Virus record (IMG/VR): IMGVR_UViG_3300027608_001872
Span: 1 to 20,077 of that record
DNA from: a virus
Strand: one strand, 5' to 3'
DNA length: 20,077 nucleotides
Part shown: piece by piece, positions 7,392 through 14,912 of the stretch
Position numbering within the stretch: position 1 is the first letter of the stretch
How the letters are laid out: every line of letters begins with the position of its first letter
Position numbers and translations under genes: made by a program
The notes under the pieces: model-generated
Told to the model about the DNA's origin: nothing
Database searches by the model: none
Seen by the model: only the letters and a program-made list of their open reading frames with translations

Positions 7392-8864
7392 ATGACTGCA
7401 CAAATATCAAATCTGAGCGACCTTGTTAACAGCAATGCTCGATTTTTTCAAGCATCAATAGATGATGATGGTAATGGTCCCTTTATATACAGACACCATC
7501 ATTTAGAAAAAGGAATCACTAAGTGGATTAACATATATCGTTCGTTGAACCTGCAAAAAACCAATCCCTCCATTGGTTTGTTGCACGAACTTAATTTTGA
7601 ATACATTTGTATGTTGTATGCCGCTATAGGAATTGGTGCCAATTTTGTAGTGTTAGAGTCTAAGTTTGATGATAGCTCATCGCACAAAGATTTTATGCCA
7701 TTGGATATATTAGTGTATGATGACACGTTGGATAATATGTGTGATGACATGAGCTACTGGAATAATAATTCACAACATCGAATTGACTCTAGGCTGCTAC
7801 CAAAAATCAAAAGTTCAGACGAAAATACAAACACCAACGATATATCATCAATAGATCTTAATTTTGATTGGTCTAAAACACAAATGTTGTCGTCGGCTAC
7901 ATCAGGTAGCACCGGAGTGTCAAAAAAAATCACACACAACTATCAGTATATTTTAGATATATCTCAACGAAATGCTGAAGTTTTAAATTTTAATGGTCGT
8001 GTCGTTCATATTAAAAATTTGTATCATGGTAGTACCATGCCTGTTTTTTATTTGCCGGCGCTGTTAAAATCAGATTTTCATTTTTGCGCTCCGTGGATTG
8101 ATTCATCAAATCTTGAAGAAATTGAAAAATACATCAAAAATCAACTCTCGTGGACTGAATATCTTGACATAAATCATATTTTGTTTCCTTATACTTTTAT
8201 GATGGATAACTTCTTAAATTCAGTAGTTAAATTCAACATGAGTTTTACGGATCTTACTGTTTATACATTGTCTTATATTAAACCTCAGTACAAAAATTTA
8301 ATCAAAGGTCGCAACATTAAAATTGTAAGTATTTTTGGTTGTACTGAGACTAGCGGACCAGTAATGATAAATTCATTAACAGACAGCAATGCCGAAGAGT
8401 TTGATCCAACAATTTTTTACACACTAGACGATTATTTTACATTGACTTTGCTGCCAGATGGCACACGGGTACAAACAAAAAACGGATGGATTGATCATGT
8501 CATGGACGATAAGTTTAAAAAAATCGATCATAATTGTTATCAACATCTAGGAAAATCAAATCAGTATCGAATCAATGATGTAAAAATTGATTTAGCAAAA
8601 ATTTCTAACATAAGCAAGTTGATTGGGTTTGATGGTGACATCATAGTGGATGAACCACAACAATCATTGTATCTTGTGTTATGGAACAACGATGATCTAC
8701 AACATTTACAGGATGTTGTTAACCAGCAATTGAATTTGATGTTTGGCAGTGAGTTAGTACATATTTCTAAAGCAGCCAATTTAAACAAACTTGAGTTTAT
8801 TTCAGGTATTAAAATTAATCAAGATATGATACGAAAATATTTTCGAAACACCGAGGAACACTAA
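7392..8864 (+). CDS. ANL-superfamily adenylate-forming enzyme (acyl-CoA synthetase/adenylation domain-like)
   Basis: 490 residues, the usual ANL length. The phosphate-binding A3 loop is TSGSTGVSKK (170-179, usual TSGSTGxPK). FGCTETSGP (315-323) matches the A5 motif (YGxTE). LGKSNQYRINDVKIDL (386-401) matches the hinge A8 region (GRxDxxIKxxGxRIEL). ISGIKIN near the C-terminus is where the catalytic A10 lysine normally sits, slightly altered. Such enzymes activate a carboxylate with ATP and transfer it to CoA, a carrier protein or an amine. No carrier protein is seen nearby. The gene is far more AT-rich than its neighbours (a hand-counted 60-base sample at 8161 is about 22% GC, against about 47% at 3961), suggesting recent acquisition. 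It has no clear ribosome binding site, and its stop overlaps the next start (TAATG). Substrate unknown. Confidence 0.82.
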   Translation: MTAQISNLSDLVNSNARFFQASIDDDGNGPFIYRHHHLEKGITKWINIYRSLNLQKTNPSIGLLHELNFEYICMLYAAIGIGANFVVLESKFDDSSSHKDFMPLDILVYDDTLDNMCDDMSYWNNNSQHRIDSRLLPKIKSSDENTNTNDISSIDLNFDWSKTQMLSSATSGSTGVSKKITHNYQYILDISQRNAEVLNFNGRVVHIKNLYHGSTMPVFYLPALLKSDFHFCAPWIDSSNLEEIEKYIKNQLSWTEYLDINHILFPYTFMMDNFLNSVVKFNMSFTDLTVYTLSYIKPQYKNLIKGRNIKIVSIFGCTETSGPVMINSLTDSNAEEFDPTIFYTLDDYFTLTLLPDGTRVQTKNGWIDHVMDDKFKKIDHNCYQHLGKSNQYRINDVKIDLAKISNISKLIGFDGDIIVDEPQQSLYLVLWNNDDLQHLQDVVNQQLNLMFGSELVHISKAANLNKLEFISGIKINQDMIRKYFRNTEEH

Positions 8865-9121
8865 TGTTTAAACACCTACAGGATAGTCAAGAATCATATA
8901 GTAGTCATTGTCGATGGGCAGTGTCAGCAGGCTTTACAATGATATGGGCCGGAATTTTGTCTATTGTGCATGGATTAATTCCGTCATTGTTTCCCTTCAG
9001 ATCGGCAAAAACAGTGATAGACTTATATTACAAAAGACTGCATAATCATAAAAACAAGAGTTACAAAGACTACATTGAACACGTTTCAACAGTTGAATCA
9101 AGTAAACAGTCAGTATCATAA
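8864..9121 (+). CDS. Small membrane-associated protein (DUF6356-like)
   Basis: 85 residues. A hydrophobic stretch with the pattern AGFTMIWAGILSIVHGLIPS (about 27-46) probably lies in or on the membrane. It is followed by LFPFRSAKTVIDLYYKRLHNH, which I recognise from a family of small uncharacterised proteins of aquatic bacteria and phages (DUF6356 as I recall it). The start shares one base with the stop of the ANL enzyme gene, so the two are probably co-translated and may have arrived together. Function unknown. It may anchor or localise the product of the upstream enzyme, but this is inference only. Confidence 0.72.
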   Translation: MFKHLQDSQESYSSHCRWAVSAGFTMIWAGILSIVHGLIPSLFPFRSAKTVIDLYYKRLHNHKNKSYKDYIEHVSTVESSKQSVS

Positions 9122-9155
9122 CGTTGTAAATTATCTTAAATTTAAGGAAAATAAA

Positions 9156-9383
9156 ATGGCCAAGCCACAATTCAAATCCAATCCTCGCGTTCGTGAGATC
9201 TTTGAAGATCTTGAGAAACTCTACGAATTCTGCCAGGACTATGGCTACCGCTATAACGAAGCGGACTTATATAACTTTAAAAGTTATGCATTCCAACAGT
9301 TCAACAAATACATGTTGGGCAAGAATGCCAAGAACATGTGGTGGGAAGATGCTCGACGCTTTGCTGGATATCGTCCAGCATGA
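9156..9383 (+). CDS. Conserved small phage protein
   Basis: 75 residues, soluble, rich in aromatic residues (Phe, Tyr, Trp), no known domain. I recall similar short proteins with a core like NPRVREIFEDLE...FCQDYGY in aquatic T4-like phages; function unknown. The start at 9156 is chosen over an in-frame ATG at 9075 because AAGGA at 9144-9148 lies seven bases upstream, and because the upstream start would overlap the membrane protein gene by 47 bases. The stop overlaps the next start (ATGA at 9380). Confidence 0.75.
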   Translation: MAKPQFKSNPRVREIFEDLEKLYEFCQDYGYRYNEADLYNFKSYAFQQFNKYMLGKNAKNMWWEDARRFAGYRPA

Positions 9384-10582
9384 GAAAGCTGTTTTACATG
9401 GGCTTAGAGAGCTATGAAGCCCGATACACATTACAGCTCACAGAATGGAACCGGCGAGTGTTTGACCGCAGAGGTCTTGACGTTGTGTATGTTCCTGGAA
9501 CCACTATTGACAATAGCCAAGCTATTTCAGTAGGACAGGTGCTAGACGCACATGGACGCAGTTATTTTAGTATGAGCCAAATGATGAACTTGGTTCAAAT
9601 GATGAAGAATGGAGAGGTTACTAGTGCGGATGTTATCTACTTTGAAGACATGTTTCAACCCGGTATTGAAAGTTTACCCTACATCCTTAATCAGGTTCCT
9701 GCTGATCAACGTCCTCGCGTGTATGTGCGCTGTCTTGCTCAGTCCATTGATCCTGATGACTTCGTACACGTATGGGGTATGGCAAAATGGATGGGACTCT
9801 ACGAACAGATGGTTAATGAGTTCGTGGATGGAGTTCTCGCAACGAACGAAGAGATGGTTGCTCATATGCGCATTGCTGGATGGCGTGCTCCTATATACAA
9901 TATTAGTGGCCTAGCATTTGGCAAGGAAGAAGTACTAGGGCGCATCGGCGGTGCAGAAAACATTCGTCCGTTTGATCAGCGTCCACGTCGTGTGGGATTT
10001 GCCGCACGTTTTGATCAAGAGAAGCAGCCAGGTTTCTTCATGGACTTGATTGAGATGTATGGGCAGTTGACCAACCAACCATGTGAGTTTGCTATCTTCC
10101 AAGGTGGTCCGTTGCGTAGCAACAATCCAGAGTTTATTACTCGTGCTAGACAAATGGAAGCACAAGGCAAGCTCAAGATCTATGAGAACCTCAGCAAGAA
10201 CGATTACTATGCGTTATTAAACGACACCAGAGTGCTGTTCAACTGTGCCTTGCAAGATTGGGTAAGTAATACAGTATCCGAAGCAGATACATTGGGTGCA
10301 AATGTTGTGTATCCTGCATATCGCAGTTTCCCAGAGACTTTTGCCAACGACCCAGAACGCTTGTATGTGCCTTGGTCAATTGATGATGCTTATCACAAAA
10401 TGCAAAACATGTTGCACAAGCCACATCACAACATGGGACTTATCTCGGACTGGAACAACGGCACTATTGACCGTGTGATTGATATCATGCAAGGTCAAGG
10501 CGAGCAGTGGAATCGTGCAGGCAATCGCTATCGTGATCATGTTGCGCATGAAAAATATCAAGTTGTAAAGATTGAAACATGA
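9380..10582 (+). CDS. Glycosyltransferase, GT-B fold (GT4-like)
   Basis: 400 residues from ATG 9380, chosen because it forms an ATGA junction with the previous stop; an ATG at 9338 would add 14 residues read out of frame over the upstream gene. RVGFAARFDQEKQPGFFMDL (204-223) is the typical start of the second Rossmann domain in GT-B enzymes. Toward the C-terminus, WVSNTVSEADTLGANVVYP contains the glutamate-bearing sugar-nucleotide site (SEAD). The N-terminal half is more divergent. It is followed by GalE- and DegT-like genes, suggesting sugar decoration of DNA, virion or host surface. The acceptor is unknown. Confidence 0.8.
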   Translation: MRKLFYMGLESYEARYTLQLTEWNRRVFDRRGLDVVYVPGTTIDNSQAISVGQVLDAHGRSYFSMSQMMNLVQMMKNGEVTSADVIYFEDMFQPGIESLPYILNQVPADQRPRVYVRCLAQSIDPDDFVHVWGMAKWMGLYEQMVNEFVDGVLATNEEMVAHMRIAGWRAPIYNISGLAFGKEEVLGRIGGAENIRPFDQRPRRVGFAARFDQEKQPGFFMDLIEMYGQLTNQPCEFAIFQGGPLRSNNPEFITRARQMEAQGKLKIYENLSKNDYYALLNDTRVLFNCALQDWVSNTVSEADTLGANVVYPAYRSFPETFANDPERLYVPWSIDDAYHKMQNMLHKPHHNMGLISDWNNGTIDRVIDIMQGQGEQWNRAGNRYRDHVAHEKYQVVKIET

Positions 10583-11526
10583 ATGTAATAGTCACAGGCG
10601 TCGCCGGCTACATTGGCGGACAAATTGCCTTGCAGTTAAAAGGTGCGGGACATACTGTTATAGGTATTGACCGTAGACCTTTGCAAAAACATCAAGTAGG
10701 ACAACTTGATAATTTTCTTCAAGCCGACTTTGACAGCGACATTGCCTACAAGAAATTGTTAGAAACCCAGCCCGATGCCATTATACATTGTGCAGGCACC
10801 AGCTTGGTTGGTCCCAGTATCAAGAAGCCTTCGGACTACTACGGCAACAACGTGGCCAAGACCATGAACTTGCTGAACTTTATTGTGCAGGCCTTGCCTA
10901 AAGTTAGATTTATTTTCAGTTCCTCAGCGGCTGTGTACGGTGAACCAATTATGCCTCCTTGTCACGAAGTTGATCCCACCGAGCCTGTTAGTCCTTACGG
11001 CGAAAGCAAGCTCATGGTAGAGATGATGTTGGAAAGTTATCATAAGGCATACAACTTAGACTACGTGGCATTCCGATACTTCAATGCGTGTGGTGCAGAC
11101 ATGCAAGCTCGACATGGACAAGAGCCAGGTGCCACACATATCATTGCCCGAGTGCTAGAGAGTTTGCGAGACGACACACCATTTACATTGTATGGTACCG
11201 ACTATGCCACCGAAGATGGTACTTGTGTACGTGATTACGTTCACGTACAAGACATTGCCGATGCGCACGTGAGTGCGTTGTACGATAATCTTGCCCCTGG
11301 TGTGTACAATCTTGGAACCAATCAAGGTACCAGCAATGCAGAAATTATCAAGGCAGCCACACGTATTACAGGACGCCAGTTAAAAGTAGTAGTTGGCAAC
11401 AAGCGTGAAGGAGATCCTGCTGTGTTAACTGCTAGTGCAGACAAGTTTGGGCAAGTGTACAAAGACTGGCAAAAGTACACGCTAGACGATATGATCACTC
11501 ATGCCTGGGCTTGGTATGTTCGATAA
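10579..11526 (+). CDS. galE: NAD-dependent sugar epimerase (UDP-glucose 4-epimerase-like)
   Basis: 315-residue extended short-chain dehydrogenase. TGVAGYIG (6-13) is the NAD-binding glycine motif. D31 at the end of the second strand selects NAD. SSSAAVYG (114-121) supplies the catalytic serine, and YGESK (Y140, K144) is the catalytic pair. RYFNACGAD and the VRDYVHVQDIADAH segment are typical of GalE. It probably interconverts UDP-glucose and UDP-galactose or a related sugar nucleotide, supplying donor for the adjacent glycosyltransferase. It overlaps that gene by four bases (ATGA). Exact sugar specificity cannot be told from the sequence. Confidence 0.88.
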   Translation: MNVIVTGVAGYIGGQIALQLKGAGHTVIGIDRRPLQKHQVGQLDNFLQADFDSDIAYKKLLETQPDAIIHCAGTSLVGPSIKKPSDYYGNNVAKTMNLLNFIVQALPKVRFIFSSSAAVYGEPIMPPCHEVDPTEPVSPYGESKLMVEMMLESYHKAYNLDYVAFRYFNACGADMQARHGQEPGATHIIARVLESLRDDTPFTLYGTDYATEDGTCVRDYVHVQDIADAHVSALYDNLAPGVYNLGTNQGTSNAEIIKAATRITGRQLKVVVGNKREGDPAVLTASADKFGQVYKDWQKYTLDDMITHAWAWYVR

Positions 11527-12112
11527 AATACTACAGTTTGAACGAGCACTAGCGGAGTTTACAGGTGCTCCGTATGCAATCATGACCGATTGCTGTACCC
11601 ATGCAATCGAAATGTGCCTACGATATGATCAGGTCAAACATTGTAAGATGCAACCTTACACATACTTGAGTATACCAATGACCATGCACAAGTTAGGCAT
11701 TGAGTATGAATATCTTGATCATGCCTGGCAACGATGGGTTGGTGAATATCCCATACTTGAAACACGTATTTGGGATAGTGCTCGCCGACTCGAACAAGAT
11801 ATGTATCGCCCAGACACATTGACCTGCTTGAGTTTTGGGCATGGCAAACCATTACACATTGGTCGTGGTGGTGCTATCCTTCTTGATGATGTTGAAGCCT
11901 ACGATACCATGCTGGCTCAACGTTATGACGGCAGAGACTTGACCATCAAACCATGGGAATCACAACAGGTATTTCGAGTTGGCTATCACTACAAACCCAC
12001 AATTGAAGAAGCCATTCAAGGACTTGCCTTGTTAGAAGGAGTCAAGGTAAATCGGCCAAGTCCAATACCAGTAGATTATCCAGATCTACGTAAAATTAAA
12101 ATTATACCTTGA
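11516..12112 (+). CDS. Short DegT/DnrJ/EryC1-type aminotransferase
   Basis: 198 residues from ATG 11516; an in-frame ATG at 11501 would add five residues. It holds the PLP-binding large domain of sugar aminotransferases: MTDCCTHAIEMCL (23-35) in place of TNSGTAAL, IWDSARRL (85-92) with D87 for the pyridine nitrogen, and SFGHGKPLHIGRGGAIL (106-122) with K111 as probable PLP lysine. Full-length family members have about 370 residues; the small C-terminal domain is nearly all missing, ending with a natural stop and no visible remnant downstream. It may be a reduced phage form or inactive. It overlaps the end of galE by 11 bases. Confidence 0.75.
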   Translation: MFDKILQFERALAEFTGAPYAIMTDCCTHAIEMCLRYDQVKHCKMQPYTYLSIPMTMHKLGIEYEYLDHAWQRWVGEYPILETRIWDSARRLEQDMYRPDTLTCLSFGHGKPLHIGRGGAILLDDVEAYDTMLAQRYDGRDLTIKPWESQQVFRVGYHYKPTIEEAIQGLALLEGVKVNRPSPIPVDYPDLRKIKIIP

Positions 12113-12137
12113 CACAACGATCTAAATACATTACAAT
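12109..12137 (+). promoter_or_regulatory. Near-perfect sigma70 promoter before folE
   Basis: TTGACA (12109-12114, 6/6), a 17-base spacer, TACAAT (12132-12137, 5/6). The -35 overlaps the stop of the aminotransferase gene. The spacer contains TCTAAATA (12121-12128), one base off the T4 late consensus, so the site could be used both by the host polymerase and late. It would drive the operon folE to queE. Confidence 0.75.
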
Positions 12138-12165
12138 AGCACAAAGACATCCACGTCATTAACTC

Positions 12166-12170
12166 GGAGA
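12166..12170 (+). promoter_or_regulatory. Ribosome binding site that sets the TTG start of folE
   Basis: GGAGA lies six bases before TTG 12177. No ATG is nearby; the next in-frame ATG is about 100 bases further in and lacks a comparable site. Confidence 0.6.
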
Positions 12171-12176
12171 ACTAAA

Positions 12177-12989
12177 TTGACAAAAGACTTTATCCCGCAT
12201 CCCGTTATCCATTCGGATTCAAAAAACACATTCGTACCTGACAAACATCAGTCCCCAATTGAAAAAGCCAGCAAGGACATGAGCGACAAGGGCTACGAAG
12301 AAGGGTATCTAGCAGATGCCATTCGTACCAAGATGAAACGTGATAACAAACGTTTTTGGGCAGGCGACAACATTAGTGATTATGTGTCAGAAGAGATGAA
12401 ACATACCCTTATAGATGAAGCAACTGAAGCGTTTGAACTGGTGCTTGACCGCTTGCTAATTGATCGAGAAACAGATCCAAACTCGCATGGCACAGCAAGA
12501 CGACTTGCTAAAATGTACTTCAATGAAATTATGGAGGGTAGATATGAACCAGGACCTGACGCCACAGCGTTTCCAAATGATTCGGCGGATCGTTATGAGG
12601 GTATGCTTGTTGTACGTAGTGAGTTGCGCTCTATGTGTAGCCATCATCACCAACCTGTGGCTGGCGTTGCTTATATTGGCATTATTGCTGCCAATACACT
12701 TATTGGTCTTAGTAAGTATACCCGAATTGCTCAATGGTGCGCCAGACGAGGAACTCTCCAGGAGGAACTTTGTAACGACATTGCCCGTGAGATTAGTAAA
12801 GCTACTGACTCCGAAAACGTAGCAGTGTACATTCAGGCCACACATGGTTGCTGTGAGAATCGCGGCATCATGGCACACTCTAGTCTCACACAGACCACAG
12901 TACTCAAAGGTGCATTTAAGACTGATCCGTCGGTGAAGAAAGAGTTTTTTGACAACATTAAATTACAACAGGAGTTTGCCCCAAGATGA
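12177..12989 (+). CDS. folE: GTP cyclohydrolase I
   Basis: Converts GTP to 7,8-dihydroneopterin triphosphate, the first step to 7-deazaguanines and pterins. 270 residues with a TTG start. The catalytic domain occupies about 70-265. SMCSHHH (152-158) gives zinc ligands C154 and H157, and ATHGCCENRG (221-230) gives H223 and C225 with R229. IGLSKYTRIAQW (176-187) is the family signature. The first ~65 residues are an extra N-terminal tail. The glutamate next to the zinc cysteine in many FolE proteins is serine here (S155). It is the first gene behind a strong promoter. Given queD and queE downstream, its product most likely feeds DNA base modification rather than folate. Confidence 0.95.
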   Translation: MTKDFIPHPVIHSDSKNTFVPDKHQSPIEKASKDMSDKGYEEGYLADAIRTKMKRDNKRFWAGDNISDYVSEEMKHTLIDEATEAFELVLDRLLIDRETDPNSHGTARRLAKMYFNEIMEGRYEPGPDATAFPNDSADRYEGMLVVRSELRSMCSHHHQPVAGVAYIGIIAANTLIGLSKYTRIAQWCARRGTLQEELCNDIAREISKATDSENVAVYIQATHGCCENRGIMAHSSLTQTTVLKGAFKTDPSVKKEFFDNIKLQQEFAPR

Positions 12990-13387
12990 GATATGAAACA
13001 CTAGAAGAGGCAGCGGCAGCAGGTGCCGCACCATGGTCAGATGAGGCCACAGAGCATTCAGACTATCATGTGGCTGTGTTCCGTGATGCTTACCCAGTGG
13101 CCAAGGGACATTTGTTGTTTGTGCCACGGTGGAACAAGAATGAAATTATCGAAGAAGCCTTGAAGTATGCTTTCCGTTTTGGTCATCACAAAGTGGTAAC
13201 CGGCGAGTGGGAAGCCTACAACGTGGGTATCAACTGCGGCGAGGCAGCAGGTCAAACTGTGATGTATCCACACATACACTTGATTCCACGACGGGTAGGA
13301 GATTGTGCCAATCCCATTGGCGGTGTTCGAGGCGTGATCCACGGACAGGCCAACTATAAAGCTAGTGGTTACACAAAGCCAGCATAA
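12986..13387 (+). CDS. HIT-family protein with altered histidine triad
   Basis: 133 residues. The HIT signature is AAGQTVMYPHIHLIPRR (87-103). H96 and H98 are the second and third positions of the triad, while the first is Y94. VFRDAYPVAKGHLLFVPRW (31-49) matches the usual HIT strand region before it. HIT proteins cleave nucleoside phosphoramidates, dinucleotides or nucleotidyl-sugars. The catalytic middle histidine seems to be kept. It overlaps folE by four bases (ATGA), so it is co-expressed with the deazaguanine pathway genes. The exact substrate is unknown. Confidence 0.85.
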   Translation: MRYETLEEAAAAGAAPWSDEATEHSDYHVAVFRDAYPVAKGHLLFVPRWNKNEIIEEALKYAFRFGHHKVVTGEWEAYNVGINCGEAAGQTVMYPHIHLIPRRVGDCANPIGGVRGVIHGQANYKASGYTKPA

Positions 13388-13426
13388 GTAATGATCTCAG
13401 CGGCCTTTAGAGCATTCATCCCGCTA

Positions 13427-13434
13427 TATAAATT
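13427..13434 (+). promoter_or_regulatory. T4 late-promoter-like TATAAATT before queD
   Basis: TATAAATT matches the T4 late consensus TATAAATA at 7 of 8 bases and lies in the 86-base gap between the HIT gene and queD. A good ribosome binding site (TAGGAG, 13461-13466) precedes ATG 13474. No convincing -35 for sigma70 was found in this gap. Confidence 0.4.
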
Positions 13435-13473
13435 CTGCAAGCCTATGCTAAAATTTAACATAGGAGAATAATA

Positions 13474-14028
13474 ATGGCACTATCATCAACTCAGGATCTA
13501 ATTAAACACATGGAACAAAATCTTCCATATCGCGGACCTGTTCAATACAAGTTTACCAGTACCAAAGAGTACATTGACGCATTTCCTTGTGCTTATCGCC
13601 AATGGAGGGCTGACAGTCATTGTAACTTGAATCATGGTTACAGTTTCTCAATGAAGTTTTACTTTGGTACAAACGACCTTGATGTTCGCAACTGGGCCGC
13701 TGACTATGGCGGATTGAAAGAACTCAAGAAAATTTTAGAAGATCAATTTGATCACACAACCCTGGTCAGTGCAGATGATCCTGAATTAGAGTTCTACAAA
13801 GAAATGGAACGTCGTAAACTGGCTAAACTTACAATCTTGCCCAGAGTAGGATGTGAATCACTTGCTGACATGCTGTACAAGTATGTGAACGGTGTTTACA
13901 TTCCAGACTTTTGGGGCGAGGGTGAAGCACAACGCCTGTGGTGCTACCGAGTGGAAGTACGTGAAACACAAGCAAACATGGCGTTTAGAGAAGGCCATAG
14001 AGAATGGAATGAGGATTTATTTGAATGA
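13474..14028 (+). CDS. queD: QueD-like 6-carboxytetrahydropterin synthase (PTPS family)
   Basis: Expected to turn dihydroneopterin triphosphate into 6-carboxytetrahydropterin, the second step to 7-deazaguanine. 184 residues, longer than E. coli QueD (about 120). HCNLNHGYSF (49-58) matches KCGRLHGHSF: the nucleophile C50 and zinc ligand H54 are kept, but the second HGH histidine is Y56, and the upstream AAH histidine appears as Y41 in CAYRQW. FDHTTL (92-97) supplies the D93/H94 pair. CESLADML (127-134) and VEVRET (160-165, with E164) are the substrate-binding elements. A 50-residue stretch around 98-125 is inserted. It overlaps the glycosyltransferase gene by four bases. Confidence 0.85.
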   Translation: MALSSTQDLIKHMEQNLPYRGPVQYKFTSTKEYIDAFPCAYRQWRADSHCNLNHGYSFSMKFYFGTNDLDVRNWAADYGGLKELKKILEDQFDHTTLVSADDPELEFYKEMERRKLAKLTILPRVGCESLADMLYKYVNGVYIPDFWGEGEAQRLWCYRVEVRETQANMAFREGHREWNEDLFE

Positions 14029-14912
14029 CAACACCTGAATTTGATATTGCAATCTTGTTGCCCACTCGTGGGCGATCAGACTCACTAGAACGCAGTGTAA
14101 AAAGCGTGATTGAACTAGCGGCTGACCCAAGTCGCATTCAAATCATGTTTGGGTTTGACAACGACGATGATGTGGGCACACAATGTTTTGTTGATGAACT
14201 ACAGCCTTGGCTGGACGAACACAAGGTAAACTACACAGCAATGACGTTCAATCCCCTGGGATACATTCGTCTCAATGAATATGTGAATGAACTTGCTCGC
14301 AAGAGTGATGCACGTTGGTTGGTATTCTGGAACGATGATGCTGTGATGGAAACAGGTGGGTGGGATCAAGAAATTATGACTCACGATGGTGAGTTCAAGC
14401 TGTTGGCCTTTCATACACACAATGATCATCCTTACAGTATATTTCCTATTGTGCCACGCAAGTGGTTGGACTTGTTGGGATACCTAAGCCCGCATCAAAT
14501 CTCTGATGCATGGTTAAGTCAGCAGGCTTACATGCTGGACATCTGGGAACGTATTCCAGTTGATGTGTTGCATGATCGCCATGACCTTACAGGCAACAAT
14601 GGAGACGAAACATTCCAGAATCGTCCCATGTTAGAAGGCAATCCTCGAGATCCACGAGACTTTCACAGCGTACAGCAAATGGACGTTCGTCATACTGACT
14701 GTGCAAAAATAGCACAGTATCTCGAAACTGAATGTGGTCAAGACATGAGTTTCTTTGCCAACATCTTCCGTGGTACACAAGATCCCTGGGAAAAGTTAGC
14801 GTTAAACGATGTTAACAAACAAATGGTGCAGTTTAAAAATCCTCACAGCCACTTTGCTGAAAAGGCACGTCAACAGGAAGCAGAAAAAAACAATGCAACA
14901 ATTAAGTCTTGA
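14025..14912 (+). CDS. Glycosyltransferase, GT-A fold (GT2-like)
   Basis: 295 residues. The N-terminal nucleotide-sugar domain shows IAILLPTRGRSDSLERSVKS (8-27), the first strand and helix of GT-A enzymes. FGFDNDDDV (42-50) and FWNDDAVMETGGWD (101-114) follow; N103-D104-D105 is the DxD-like metal and sugar-nucleotide motif. The C-terminal third is unassigned and charged. It starts in an ATGA overlap with queD and is followed by a methyltransferase and queE, so it is embedded in the deazaguanine pathway. That raises the possibility that it glycosylates the modified base, but a surface glycan target is equally possible. Confidence 0.8.
   Translation: MTTPEFDIAILLPTRGRSDSLERSVKSVIELAADPSRIQIMFGFDNDDDVGTQCFVDELQPWLDEHKVNYTAMTFNPLGYIRLNEYVNELARKSDARWLVFWNDDAVMETGGWDQEIMTHDGEFKLLAFHTHNDHPYSIFPIVPRKWLDLLGYLSPHQISDAWLSQQAYMLDIWERIPVDVLHDRHDLTGNNGDETFQNRPMLEGNPRDPRDFHSVQQMDVRHTDCAKIAQYLETECGQDMSFFANIFRGTQDPWEKLALNDVNKQMVQFKNPHSHFAEKARQQEAEKNNATIKS

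Noticed and set aside
7754-7939. Minus-strand small frame within the ANL gene
   Set aside because: Low-complexity translation opposite clear ANL motifs; no start signal.
9093-9119. TTGAAT and TATCAT before the 75-aa protein as a promoter
   Set aside because: The spacer is 15 bases, shorter than normal, and the region is coding; too weak to list.
12456-12878. 140-codon minus-strand and 120-codon plus-strand frames inside folE
   Set aside because: Out-of-frame readings of folE; the hydrophobic and Cys/His-rich translations follow from its codon pattern.
13388-13473. Possible terminator or small RNA in the longest intergenic gap
   Set aside because: No stable GC-rich hairpin followed by a T run was seen; only the late-promoter-like element and ribosome binding site are supported.
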